A stretch of 42,435 bases of DNA from the NCBI GenBank assembly GCA_024276275.1, contig JAJRXM010000038.1, positions 1 to 42,435 on the forward strand, read 5' to 3'. Both the position numbers and the translations under genes were made by a program. Positions 18,024-26,913 of the stretch are shown piece by piece. Origin of the DNA: Candidatus Zixiibacteriota bacterium. GTDB lineage: Bacteria > Zixibacteria > MSB-5A5 > GN15 > FEB-12. Below the pieces are notes generated by a model. The model was not told the DNA's origin. It saw only the letters and a program-made list of their open reading frames with translations, and made no database searches. Every line of letters starts with the position of its first letter. Positions within the stretch are counted from its first letter, which is position 1.

Positions 18024-19763
18024 ATGAAATCGGTAAAGTTTTTAATTTTAGGGATAATTTTATTAACTGCCAATCAACAAATTAACGCTCAAATCTGTTC
18101 TAACATTAACACATTTGAAGGAAGTTACAAGTCTGCAAAAGTCTTGGGCGGTGTTGACTTTAACAACGACAGCTATGATGATATCGTTGTTGACAATCAG
18201 ATATTTTCAGGGATTGACGGTGCACTTTTGGCAACAATGCAAGTCCCAAAAGTAAGTGCGTCTTCTCTGGCAGGTGATGTCAACAATGACGGTACCGAAG
18301 ATATCATTATCGGTTATGAAGAATTCGGAGTGTACAAAGCAGGAGTATACTCAGGCAGTACAGGCGAATTTATCTATCAGTATCTTTTTGTAAACTCCGC
18401 TTATAAATTTGGATTTGCCGTTTCAGACGGAGGCGATATTAATAACGACGGATATGCCGATTATATTATCGGTGCTCCCGGTTGGGATATAGCTACTGAC
18501 TTAAATATCGGAAAAGTATTTGTCTACTCAGGATTAGATGGTAGCATACTGCTTGAATTTGACGGTGAGAACCCTGCAAGTAATTTTGGAGCAAAAGTTA
18601 TCGGCGGTAAAGATATAAATAACGACTCTATCCCCGACATTATTATTTACGCTCCAAACAAAGACGGTTTAACAGATTCTATCGGTTCCGTATTTGTCTA
18701 TTCAGGTACAGACGGAAGCTTAATATATCGGTTTGACAGTGAGCAGATTGGAGATAACTTTGGTACTGCTCTCTCTCTGGCAGGTGATATTGACAACGAT
18801 GGTGCCGAAGATTTTATTATCGGAGCAAGCACTTACACACCCGATAGTATTTCAATCGGAAAAGTCTATATATTCTCAGGTGCTACCGGTGACACACTCT
18901 ACGCTATTTCCGGTGACAGTACAAAAACGTCATTAGGTGCATCGGTAAGTGATGCAGGTGATGTAGACAATGACGGGTTTGATGATTTTCTAATCTCTGC
19001 CAAATACACAAACCAATACTGGCATGAAAGAGTTATATTATTCTCAGGTCAAACAGGAACGATAATAAATAATTTCTTGGCAGGTGATATAAAATGGTCC
19101 AACTTTGGTTCTAACATATCCAAAGGCGGTGATATAAACAACGATGGAACAGCAGATATTATTATCGGTCGTGATAAGCGGTCGTATGAAAAAGCGTTTG
19201 TATTTTCCTATGATAGCGATTGCGACGATGACAACATCTCCAATATGATTGACAACTGCCCCACCGTTGTGAACACCTCACAAGACAATAATGACTCAGA
19301 TAATTTAGGTGATGTTTGTGATAACTGCCCACTTGTAACAAACCAAGACCAGTTAGACTTTGACGGTGACGGAATTGGCGACGACTGCGATGATTGTACC
19401 GACACCGACAATGACGGTTACGGTAATCCGGGCTATCTTGCCAACACTTGTCCTGATGATAATTGTCCTGATTTATACAACCCGAGCCAAACAGACTTAA
19501 ATCTAAACGGAATTGGTGATCAATGTGAATCTAATTGTTGCATAACACCAATGGATGTTAATCATGACGGCACCAATGATATTTCTGATATAGTATTTTT
19601 AGTGGCATTCATGTTCCAAAATGGACCGGCTCCTATTTGTGCTCTTGAGGCAGACCTTGACCAGTCATGTAGTACTGACATTTCAGACCTTGTTGCATGG
19701 ATATCATGTGTTTTCACTGGCGGATTTTGCTGGACCCAATGCCATTTCTGCCCAGAACAATAA
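18024..19763 (+). CDS. Secreted FG-GAP / thrombospondin type 3 / dockerin-like protein
   Basis: 579 aa. The signal peptide MKSVKFLILGIILLTANQQ ends near NAQ. It is followed by about six FG-GAP (integrin alpha-like) repeats, each with DINNDGxxDxIIG calcium loops and VYSG elements. At ~residues 400-500 are Cys/Asp-rich thrombospondin type 3 repeats (DNCP...GDVCDNCP, DGDGIGDDCDDC). A dockerin-like pair of EF-hand halves ends the protein (DVNHDGTNDISDIVFLVAFM and DLDQSCSTDISDLVAWIS). The start at 18024 is preferred over an upstream TTG because GAAGGGAAG precedes it and the signal peptide begins there. A calcium-stabilised surface protein is inferred; no cohesin is in the window. Confidence 0.88.
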   Translation: MKSVKFLILGIILLTANQQINAQICSNINTFEGSYKSAKVLGGVDFNNDSYDDIVVDNQIFSGIDGALLATMQVPKVSASSLAGDVNNDGTEDIIIGYEEFGVYKAGVYSGSTGEFIYQYLFVNSAYKFGFAVSDGGDINNDGYADYIIGAPGWDIATDLNIGKVFVYSGLDGSILLEFDGENPASNFGAKVIGGKDINNDSIPDIIIYAPNKDGLTDSIGSVFVYSGTDGSLIYRFDSEQIGDNFGTALSLAGDIDNDGAEDFIIGASTYTPDSISIGKVYIFSGATGDTLYAISGDSTKTSLGASVSDAGDVDNDGFDDFLISAKYTNQYWHERVILFSGQTGTIINNFLAGDIKWSNFGSNISKGGDINNDGTADIIIGRDKRSYEKAFVFSYDSDCDDDNISNMIDNCPTVVNTSQDNNDSDNLGDVCDNCPLVTNQDQLDFDGDGIGDDCDDCTDTDNDGYGNPGYLANTCPDDNCPDLYNPSQTDLNLNGIGDQCESNCCITPMDVNHDGTNDISDIVFLVAFMFQNGPAPICALEADLDQSCSTDISDLVAWISCVFTGGFCWTQCHFCPEQ

Positions 19764-19931
19764 TATTTTACTCTGAGAACCATGAGCAAGAATGTCATTT
19801 TGAACTTGGTTGGAAATCCATATAATTTTGTAGGGAACTGGCCTGCCTGTTCCTTCGTAATGTCATTCCCAACTTGGTTACGGATCCAGAATAGAAACAA
19901 TTCAGCTATAATTGTGAGTAACTAACATGTT

Positions 19932-19975
19932 TCGTCAGTTCCTGATTCCGCTTTAGTGGGATTGTGAACTGACGA
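19932..19975. repeat. Inverted repeat with 10-bp outer stem
   Basis: TCGTCAGTTC (19932-19941) pairs with GAACTGACGA (19966-19975). The interior can extend pairing (ATTCC with GGGAT). There is no T run after it on either strand. Confidence 0.5.
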
Positions 19976-20026
19976 TATTGTGTCAGGTCCCAATTCGTCT
20001 TTGATGAATAAAGACCTGATACAACA
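19976..20026. repeat. Second, adjacent inverted repeat
   Basis: The 14-base arm 19976-19989 (ending TCAGGTC) is complementary at 12 of 14 positions to 20013-20026 (beginning GACCTGA). It abuts the preceding inverted repeat directly. Confidence 0.45.
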
Positions 20027-20247
20027 AACAAATCCAGTCTTTCAAAGTCTGTCGTGCTGCACGTAAAGACGTGAGCAAAGTATGTTCAACCTGACCTTTT
20101 GACAAACTCACAGTTTGCAAACTGTTCAGGGTGACTCGGTGAAATTTCGACTAACTATTCAAAACAAATCTCTAGAACCCCTTATCTACGAACGCAGGAA
20201 TCAGAATAAAAGCAAATAAAAGTCATTGCGAGGAACGAAGTGACGTG

Positions 20248-20418
20248 GCAATCTCATCTTTTCTAATTTTGTGCAAGGCAGACGTCCTCGTCTGCCTGCC
20301 CAATTTAACCGAATTCATTTCCAACACTTGTAATGCATTCCCTACTTCCACAAACTCCTCTCCGTGCTTGACACGGTACCTAAATGTACGTTGAGTCCAG
20401 AACAGAAACAATCAGCAG
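20248..20418. repeat. Repeat copy A (171 bp) of a duplicated intergenic element
   Basis: Nearly identical to 20707-20860 except for a 17-nt insertion after TTGACACGG (20377-20393). It carries a perfect hairpin GGCAGACG-TCCT-CGTCTGCC (20277-20296) and is entered through a GTCATTGCGAGG-type palindrome at 20222. It ends with a TCCGTGCTTGACACGG...TCCAG motif that recurs near 34130. Confidence 0.75.
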
Positions 20419-20706
20419 CCGTTGCAAAATAACCTCTCCCTGTTAGAACATAGCAAAATGGGTTCGTTTTGTAAAATCAGTTTTATCGCTACAAGTTTTG
20501 TGGTGAATACAACAGCAGTACAGTAAATTTTATACAATTTCCTTCACTTCATTATAGCCATAAACGATTGGACAAAAAAGTAATCTACATTAATTTTGTA
20601 AAGAAATTATAGATGTGATTATTGATTATAATATCATTAAACTTATAAAACTAATTTCGTTTAGCAGTCATTGCGAACGGAGTCCGCAATAAGCGGACGA
20701 AGTGCA

Positions 20707-20860
20707 GCAATCTCATCTTTTCTAATTTTGTGCAAGGCAGACGTCCTCGTCTGCCTGCCCAGTTTAACCGAATTCATTTCCAACACTTGTAATGCATTCC
20801 CTACTTCCACAAACTCCTCTCCGTGCTTGACACGGAGTCCAGAACAGAAACAATCAACAG
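20707..20860. repeat. Repeat copy B (154 bp) of the duplicated intergenic element
   Basis: Direct repeat of copy A without its 17-nt insertion. The hairpin GGCAGACG-TCCT-CGTCTGCC is at 20736-20755. It is entered through a diverged GTCATTGCGAACGGAG-type palindrome at about 20667-20706. No coding capacity is evident. Confidence 0.75.
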
Positions 20861-21167
20861 CGAATGAAAGAAGTTATCCACAATTCCAAAAATAACTTTT
20901 TCGTTGTAATCTCATAGACATTTTATCGTTACAGTAAAATTGTTTCGTTTTTTGAAATAGCCTTATTATTTCCTGATGTTCTTTTTCTTGAAATAAAATT
21001 TTATCTCATATAATAGAATCCAAAACGTAACAACATAAAGTCTGTTAACAAAAAATTAGAGAGAAGAGTAAACCTAAACTCCCCTTAATCCCCTCTTAAA
21101 AGAGGGGAAACAACAATCATAAAAGATGTTCCCCAATGTCATTCCCATGAAAAAGGGAATCCAGAAA

Positions 21168-21973
21168 TTAAAGTTTATTTAAATCTACATCCAACCCTGA
21201 ATCCTTTAATTCTTTAGCAACTCTAAAACGCCAAGCACCAACATTGTCATAAGGACGGGAATATAAACAACCCCATCATAGTCTGAAGGAATTTCAACTC
21301 CTTCTTCATAAATTACACAAACTTTATCTCGTCCTAATTTCCCTAAGAAAAATCCTAATTCAAGTATTACATTTTGACGTGCTCTGTATGACAACTTATC
21401 ATAATCTTCATCTTTTTTACATCCAATATCATCAGAAGTCAATAAAATTAATGCATATCCTACATCCGAATTACTTTCAAATTTTTCGATAAGAGTTTGC
21501 CCCTTATTAGGCTGGTCGTGTAAAATAATGCTTTCTAACTCAAGTGTTGAAAGTAGACTTAAAGATTGTTCACGCAATATTTCATTATGTCCATGAACAA
21601 TAAAAATTTTATCATTTCTTAAACTTGAACTGTTTTCAATCTGTATTGTACTTACTACTTCTTCTTCACCAGAGCCATATTCTATAATTTCCTTTAACAT
21701 ACTATTCAAAATTGCATCTGCTGAAAACGACCCATCTTTAAAAACTTGAAATGAATCTTCATCTTCCTCGTAAAGATTAAAACTTAATGAGAAAAATAAT
21801 ATATCTTTAAATTCAGAGACTTGGTCAGATTCATTGCCAAAAATATATTCTAAGGCAACGATAGTATCTCTTCTCCACTTTTTGAAATTTGGATCGTTTG
21901 AATCTCTACAAGTTAGATTTTTTAACTCAGTAATTTGGTCGTTTATTTTTTTTATTTTATCAACTTTTTTCAA
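21168..21973 (-). pseudogene. Orphan TIR-like (CAP12-type) nucleotide-binding protein gene, frameshifted near the 3' end
   Basis: The uninterrupted frame gives 255 aa (stop at 21206). A helical N-terminal region (~1-110) precedes a TIR-like domain of the PF10137/CAP12 type: DKIFIVHGHNE, ILHDQPNKGQTLIEKFE, ALILLTSDDIG, RARQNVILELGFFLGKLGR. After GVVYIP the frame degenerates into a non-homologous hydrophobic tail. One other frame continues as YDNVGAWRFRVAKELK and on to a stop at 21168, the normal family ending. One missing base near 21253-21260 explains it (restored length ~268 aa). Relatives act as NAD-cleaving effectors in defence (family knowledge). The start is TTG with a perfect AAGGAGG, 18 nt after tgt. 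No cyclase or CD-NTase partner is visible. Confidence 0.8.
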
Positions 21974-21991
21974 ACTATCACCTCCTTGTCA

Positions 21992-23131
21992 CTATCTCTT
22001 TCCATTTGTACTATACAAATCCAAGAACTCCTTGCGGAATAAATCGAAACAGTCAGATTCAATCGACTTACGAATATTTTGCATCAGCTTCTGATAAAAA
22101 TATGTCGAATGATATGTAGCCAAAATAATTCCCGTAATCTCTTTTTGATTATATAAATGTCTGATATACGAACGACTGTACCTTTGGCAAACTTTGCAAT
22201 CACAGTTAGGGTCAAGAGGTTTATCATCAAAAGTGTAGTCAGCGTTACGATAAATAAGAGGTCCCTCCGAGGTAAACACATATCCAGTCCGAGCGTTTCG
22301 AGTCGGCAAAACACAGTCAAACATATCAACACCATGCGAAACCGCCATCAGTAAATCTTCGGGGTAGCCGACCCCCATCAGGTAGCGTGGTTTCTCTTTC
22401 GGAAGATATTGAATCGTATGAACCAGCATCTCTTCCATTTCATCTTTCGGTTCTCCGACCGAAAGTCCACCGATAGCATTGCCGACAAAATCAAGCGAAA
22501 CAATTTGTTCCGCCGATTGTGTCCGAAACTCTTTATAAGTAGACCCTTGAACGATACCAAATAATAAACTGTAGTCGGTTCCCTCTTTTTCAAGAAGTTC
22601 GTTATGTCGTTTCACACACCGTTTTGCCCAATCGAATGTTCTGTTGACACCGAGTTGTGCAAGTTTTTCATCGGCAGGGTACGGCACACATTGGTCAAAC
22701 GCCATAATAATATCGGCACCGATTGCATGCTCGACTTCCATCACAGATTCCGGCGTAAAGAAATGATACGACCCGTCATGATGCGATTGAAACTTGACTC
22801 CTTCATCAGTAACTTTTGCAATATCACGCAGAGAGAAAATTTGAAAGCCGCCCGAATCGGTAAGAGTCGGTTTGTTCCATGAGTTAAATTTTGCCAGTCC
22901 GCCCATTTTTTTTATTACTTCAATACCGGGGCGAAGATACAAATGGTAGGTATTTCCTAAAATTATCTCGGCACCGCATTCTTCTAAATCAGATGAGATA
23001 AGTGCTTTCACAGCACCGGCCGTTCCGACAGGCATAAAGGCAGGCGTTTGGATTTTTCCGTGAGCGGTGGTTACCTCTCCCCGCCTTGCATCACCGTCGG
23101 ATGTTATATGTCTGTAAATTTTATTATTCAT
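21992..23131 (-). CDS. tgt: tRNA-guanine (queuine) transglycosylase
   Basis: 379 aa, standard for the bacterial enzyme. Exchanges G34 for preQ1 in GUN-anticodon tRNAs. LTDSGGFQIFSL contains the catalytic-region Asp, FDCVLPTRNARTG the nucleophile region, and CDCKVCQRYSRSYIRHL supplies the zinc-binding Cys residues plus a later His. It follows radA by 2 nt and precedes the TIR-like gene by 18 nt. No other queuosine genes are in the window. Confidence 0.96.
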   Translation of the reverse strand: MNNKIYRHITSDGDARRGEVTTAHGKIQTPAFMPVGTAGAVKALISSDLEECGAEIILGNTYHLYLRPGIEVIKKMGGLAKFNSWNKPTLTDSGGFQIFSLRDIAKVTDEGVKFQSHHDGSYHFFTPESVMEVEHAIGADIIMAFDQCVPYPADEKLAQLGVNRTFDWAKRCVKRHNELLEKEGTDYSLLFGIVQGSTYKEFRTQSAEQIVSLDFVGNAIGGLSVGEPKDEMEEMLVHTIQYLPKEKPRYLMGVGYPEDLLMAVSHGVDMFDCVLPTRNARTGYVFTSEGPLIYRNADYTFDDKPLDPNCDCKVCQRYSRSYIRHLYNQKEITGIILATYHSTYFYQKLMQNIRKSIESDCFDLFRKEFLDLYSTNGKR

Positions 23132-23133
23132 AC

Positions 23134-24498
23134 TTAATTAAGCAAACTCTCAATCGCTGTTTGTAAATCTTCAACACCGACCAATTCAATTTTGTTATCT
23201 TTAATCTTAGAAAGGTTTGATTTCGGAAGAAGGACTTTCTTAAATCCCATTTTTTCCGCCTCGTTAATTCGCCTGTCGGCAAGTGAGACCCCGCGTATTT
23301 CACCCGACAGTCCAACCTCACCGAACACAAGTGTGTATGGGTCAATCGGTTTATTGAGAAGCGATGATACAATAGAAGAAATCAAAGCCAGATCAACCGA
23401 CGGTTCTGCAATTTTAAGACCTCCTGCCGGCGAAACAAAAACATCGTTTGTTCCCATCGGATAGCCGCATCGTTTTTCTAAAATCGCAAGCAGCAAAGCT
23501 AACCGCTTGTTGTCAATTCCACCCGCAACTCTTTGGGCGTTACCATAATTTGCTGTTGTCACCAACGCCTGTATTTCTACTAATATCGGTCGACTCCCCT
23601 CGCAAAGTGCCGTCACAACAGCACCGCTTCTTTGTTCCTGATATTTTTCCGAGAGAAAAAGCGACGATGGGTTACTGACTTCAACAAGCCCTTCCTGACG
23701 CATCTCAAAAAGACCGATTGCAGAAACCGAGCCGAACCTGTTTTTATTGGCACGAAGCATCCGATACAAATGAGTATGGTCTCCCTCAAAATAAATTACC
23801 GTATCAACCATATGCTCTAAAAGTTTCGGACCTGCCACAACACCGTCTTTGGTAACATGTCCGATTAAAAACAGCGATGTATTGTTTGTCTTGGCAGATA
23901 AAATTAGCTGATGAGCCACCTCACGAATTTGCCCGACCGTTCCGGGAGGTGAATCAAGTATCGACGATGAAACCGTCTGGATAGAATCAACCAATATAAC
24001 CTGATAAGATTCTTTTGATATAATTTGATAAATTTCTTCAAGCGACGTTGTATTGACAGCAGTTATATTTTCACCGACAACTTGTAATCTATTGGAACGG
24101 AGTTTTAATTGGGTAAGAGATTCCTCTCCGGTTACATAAAGCACCTGCAACCCAAGTTTAGAATATGCTTCGGCAGCCTGTAAAAGAAGAGTCGATTTCC
24201 CTATCCCCGGTTCGCCACCCAATAGGATTGTCATCCCCGGCAGAAGATACCCGCCCAGCACTCGGTCGAACTCATCGATACCACTTTTATAGCCAAACGA
24301 TTGTGAGATTTCAATATCGGGTATACGTTTTTTTACAGAGTCTTTGATTTTTGTTGTCAGCCCTTTTTTGCTCGTTACCTTTTCTTCCATCAAAGAATTC
24401 CAGGCGTTACACTCCCGACATTGCCCCTGCCATTTCGGATGTTCCGCTCCGCATTGTGAACAAAAATATGCTGATTTAGTTTTTTTTGCTATCGCCAT
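23134..24498 (-). CDS. radA: DNA repair/recombination ATPase RadA (Sms)
   Basis: About 454 aa. The N-terminal zinc finger CSQCGAEHPKWQGQCREC is followed by a RecA-like core with Walker A GGEPGIGKST, the RadA-specific RANKNRFGSV motif, and a C-terminal Lon-protease-like domain (VFVSPAGGLKI). The protein promotes branch migration of recombination intermediates. The start was placed at MAIAKKTK (24498), 29 codons inside the longest frame, because the zinc finger begins shortly after and the extension (repeat-adjacent) has no homologous character; AAAGG lies upstream. Coupled to tgt. Confidence 0.94.
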   Translation of the reverse strand: MAIAKKTKSAYFCSQCGAEHPKWQGQCRECNAWNSLMEEKVTSKKGLTTKIKDSVKKRIPDIEISQSFGYKSGIDEFDRVLGGYLLPGMTILLGGEPGIGKSTLLLQAAEAYSKLGLQVLYVTGEESLTQLKLRSNRLQVVGENITAVNTTSLEEIYQIISKESYQVILVDSIQTVSSSILDSPPGTVGQIREVAHQLILSAKTNNTSLFLIGHVTKDGVVAGPKLLEHMVDTVIYFEGDHTHLYRMLRANKNRFGSVSAIGLFEMRQEGLVEVSNPSSLFLSEKYQEQRSGAVVTALCEGSRPILVEIQALVTTANYGNAQRVAGGIDNKRLALLLAILEKRCGYPMGTNDVFVSPAGGLKIAEPSVDLALISSIVSSLLNKPIDPYTLVFGEVGLSGEIRGVSLADRRINEAEKMGFKKVLLPKSNLSKIKDNKIELVGVEDLQTAIESLLN

Positions 24499-24584
24499 CT
24501 TTTGTATAACCTTTGTCTTGAGTAACCAGTATGCTTCGGTTGACTGACAATGCTTTAAACATTTTAAGAGAGCATACTTCAACA

Positions 24585-24690
24585 AGCTCAGTATAACATA
24601 TTATAAACTGCTGTTTTTCAGACCACCCTGAACTTTATGCCAACATGGCTTCAAGTCCCCCTGAGCTTGTCGAAGGGGACTTGAAAAAAT
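24585..24690. repeat. Palindromic repeat (CTGAGCTTGTCGAAGG type) between dnaB and radA
   Basis: TCAAGTCCCC (24651-24660) pairs with GGGGACTTGA (24675-24684) around CTGAGCTTGTCGAA. A partial inverse copy, CTTCAACAAGCTCAG, lies at about 24580-24595. This sequence type is a familiar interspersed intergenic repeat in many bacteria. There is no T run in the direction of dnaB transcription, so it is not scored as a terminator. Confidence 0.6.
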
Positions 24691-24732
24691 ATACATTTAA
24701 CAACAATATTTCACTATCACATTTTAAGAAAA

Positions 24733-26172
24733 TTAAAACGGTGAAGGTTCGTCGCCGATAACAGGTTCAACCCCTGCCGGCACTTCACGATACCCCGGAG
24801 CCAAATTCTCAAACCGAGCAAAATCTTTTACAAATGCTAACTTGATATTTCCTGTCGGACCGTTACGTTGTTTGGCAACAATAATCTCTGCTTTTCCCTC
24901 TACTTCTAAAAACTTCGGATCGGACTTTTCAATATGAGCCATATAATGCTCTTCGCGATAGACAAACATAACAATATCGGCATCCTGTTCAATCGCACCT
25001 GACTCACGCAAATCAGAAAGCATCGGACGTTTATCCGGTCGTGATTCAACATTACGTGAAAGCTGCGAACAGGCAATAACAGGAACATTAAGTTCCTTGG
25101 CGAGAATTTTCATAGAACGGGAAATCGCCGACATTTCCTGCTGACGGTTCTCATGTCGACCCGACATCTGCATCATCTGAATATAGTCAACAATCACCAA
25201 CCCTAAATTATGCTGTGCTTTCAAACGACGAGCTTTGGCAAGCATTTCAAATGCCCCCAAATCAGGAGTATCGTCTATAAAAATCGGTGCATCAGCCAAA
25301 ACTCCACCGGCTGAAGTTAACCGAGGCCATTCATCATCACGAAGTTTCCCGGCACGTAATTTTTGTTGAGAGATTCTTGCCCGACCGCATAACAGTCGTA
25401 ATGCAAGAGCTTCTTTTGACATTTCCAAAGAAAATACACCGACAGGTTTTTTATGTTCAATTGCAATATGTTCAGCCATGTTCATCACCAAAGATGATTT
25501 CCCCATCGACGGTCTCCCGGCAACAATAATCAAGTCTCCGTCATGCAATCCGTTAGTCATATCATCTAACTCATCATAGCCTGTTTTTACCCCAAGTAAA
25601 GAGGAGTTGTCAGACTGTAAGTCTTCGATATCATTAAATGTGCCCGGCATCAAATCTTTGAGTGGTACAAATCCCTGCTTAAGTCTTGCTTGAGAAATTG
25701 AGAATATCGTCGACTCGGCATTATTTAGAAGCTCATCAACCGGAACATCGGAGGCATAACAAGAGGTGATAATTTCTGTTGAAGTATTTATAAGTTTCCG
25801 AAGTGTCGATTTTTCTAAAACAATATCACAATGATATTTTAAATTTGAAATAGAAACTATTTATTCAATCAATCCAACCAGATAAACACGACCGCCGATT
25901 GACTCAAGCTCACCGGTTTTTTGTAGTTCATTCGAAACCGTTGTAATATCAGCCGGTTCATTTTTATGATACAGAGCAAGAACTGCTTTAAAAATTATAC
26001 GATGTTTCGGTACATAAAAATGCTCAGGTTCATTAAACACCTCCAAAACAACCGAGATACCTTCTTGGTCTTTTAAAACAGCCCCCAATACCGCACGTTC
26101 GGCATCAACAGCATTTGGAGAAATTGATTTATCTACATTTCTTTTAGGTCTATTAGTTTCATACATTCTCAA
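24733..26172 (-). pseudogene. dnaB: Replicative DNA helicase DnaB, interrupted by an in-frame TAA
   Basis: A single reading frame of ~479 codons spans the whole gene, with one TAA at codon 104 (25863-25861). The N-terminal domain has NAVDAERAVLGAVL; the part after the stop continues IVSISNLKYHCDIVLEKS, aligning without gap to the usual hinge (LVNSVPTAANIEYYA in typical DnaB). The RecA-like motor follows with Walker A GRPSMGKSS, VIVDYIQMM, and SQLSRNVESR. No ribosome-binding site is visible near internal starts such as ATG 25650, so two separate proteins are unlikely. The start may be TTG 26172 or ATG 26166. The gene is normally essential, so either the stop is a sequence error or it is suppressed, or another dnaB exists. 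Confidence 0.9.
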
Positions 26173-26174
26173 AA

Positions 26175-26879
26175 TTATCTCAAACTTTCATACTTTGCTT
26201 TGAGTTTTTTCATATCTTCCCACGTATCCCGTTTGAAATGTGGATTACGTAAAAGTAAAGCAGGATGATACGTAACCATGACAGGGATCCCTCGAAATTC
26301 ATGCCATTTATTCCTCAGTTCTCCCAAGCTTGCTGTTGTTTCAAGCAGAGCTTGCGATGACACCAGTCCAAAAGTACAAATAAGTTTTGGCTTAATCAAA
26401 TCAATCTGCTCATGCAGATAAGGAAAACAGAGTTCACGTTCTTCAGGAAGCGGGTTTCTATTGGCTGGAGGACGACATTTTAATATATTTGCGATATAGA
26501 CAGTTTGTCTGCTTAGCTGAATTGCTGCTAGAATTTTATCAAGAAGTGCCCCCGATGCTCCAACAAAAGGCTCACCTTTTAAATCTTCATTGGCTCCCGG
26601 TGCTTCTCCGATAATAAGTAAATCAGCATTCGGATTACCGACTCCGTAGACAAATTTATTACGACTTTTACCGAGTGGACATTTTTGACATTCACAAATT
26701 GCAGCACGATGTTCATCTAATGTTGTATAAGTCGATATTGCCGCCCTTGAGGTTTCAGCAATTGCCACCGACTGCATTCTGTCAGACTGCTTATCAATTA
26801 TTGCCTCGCCGACACCCATATCTATTTCAGATTGAAAGGCTCGCCGTACTAATTCTTGTAAGTTTAGTTTATCAGTCAT
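26175..26879 (-). CDS. Family 4 uracil-DNA glycosylase (4Fe-4S)
   Basis: 234 aa. Removes uracil from DNA. After a ~60-residue N-terminal extension come CECQKCPLG (two cluster cysteines), LLIIGEAPGANEDLKGEPFV with the family-4 GEAPGxxED motif, ILKCRPPANRNPLPEE (third Cys), and CFPYL; the C-terminal MVTYHPALLLRNP holds the active-site His. It is 2 nt upstream of dnaB and 34 nt downstream of coaBC, in a shared operon. Confidence 0.93.
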   Translation of the reverse strand: MTDKLNLQELVRRAFQSEIDMGVGEAIIDKQSDRMQSVAIAETSRAAISTYTTLDEHRAAICECQKCPLGKSRNKFVYGVGNPNADLLIIGEAPGANEDLKGEPFVGASGALLDKILAAIQLSRQTVYIANILKCRPPANRNPLPEERELCFPYLHEQIDLIKPKLICTFGLVSSQALLETTASLGELRNKWHEFRGIPVMVTYHPALLLRNPHFKRDTWEDMKKLKAKYESLR

Positions 26880-26913
26880 GTAAATTTATCTTATTTTAAA
26901 AGGGAAATATATA

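Larger units (their letters stand above)
19764..21167. repeat. 1.4-kb non-coding island of interspersed palindromic repeats
   Basis: No credible gene. It contains several short repeat families: a GTCATTGCGAGG-type element (20222 and 20667), a GTCATTCCC...GGGAATCCAG type (19858, 21137), a CCCCTTAATCCCCTCTT...GAGGGG type (21080-21107), and a decayed element like CTGAGCTTGTCGAAGG (around 20085-20115). A 171/154-bp duplication and two long inverted repeats are listed separately. Short open frames here are built from the repeats and have no ribosome-binding sites. Confidence 0.7.

Noticed and set aside
19562-19900. 112-aa minus-strand ORF overlapping the dockerin-like region
   Set aside because: Antisense shadow of the FG-GAP/dockerin gene extended into repeat sequence.
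20671-20895. 74-aa plus-strand ORF and the related minus-strand ORF at 20223-20411
   Set aside because: Both are made almost entirely of the duplicated non-coding repeat, with no ribosome-binding site and no family resemblance.
24651-24684. Terminator for dnaB
   Set aside because: The hairpin is strong but is not followed by T in the direction of transcription, and it matches a known interspersed repeat type.
25650-26172. dnaB as two independent genes (N-terminal and helicase parts)
   Set aside because: Both parts lie in the same frame, the sequence between the stop and the next Met is clearly DnaB hinge, and no ribosome-binding site precedes the internal start. Treated as one interrupted gene.
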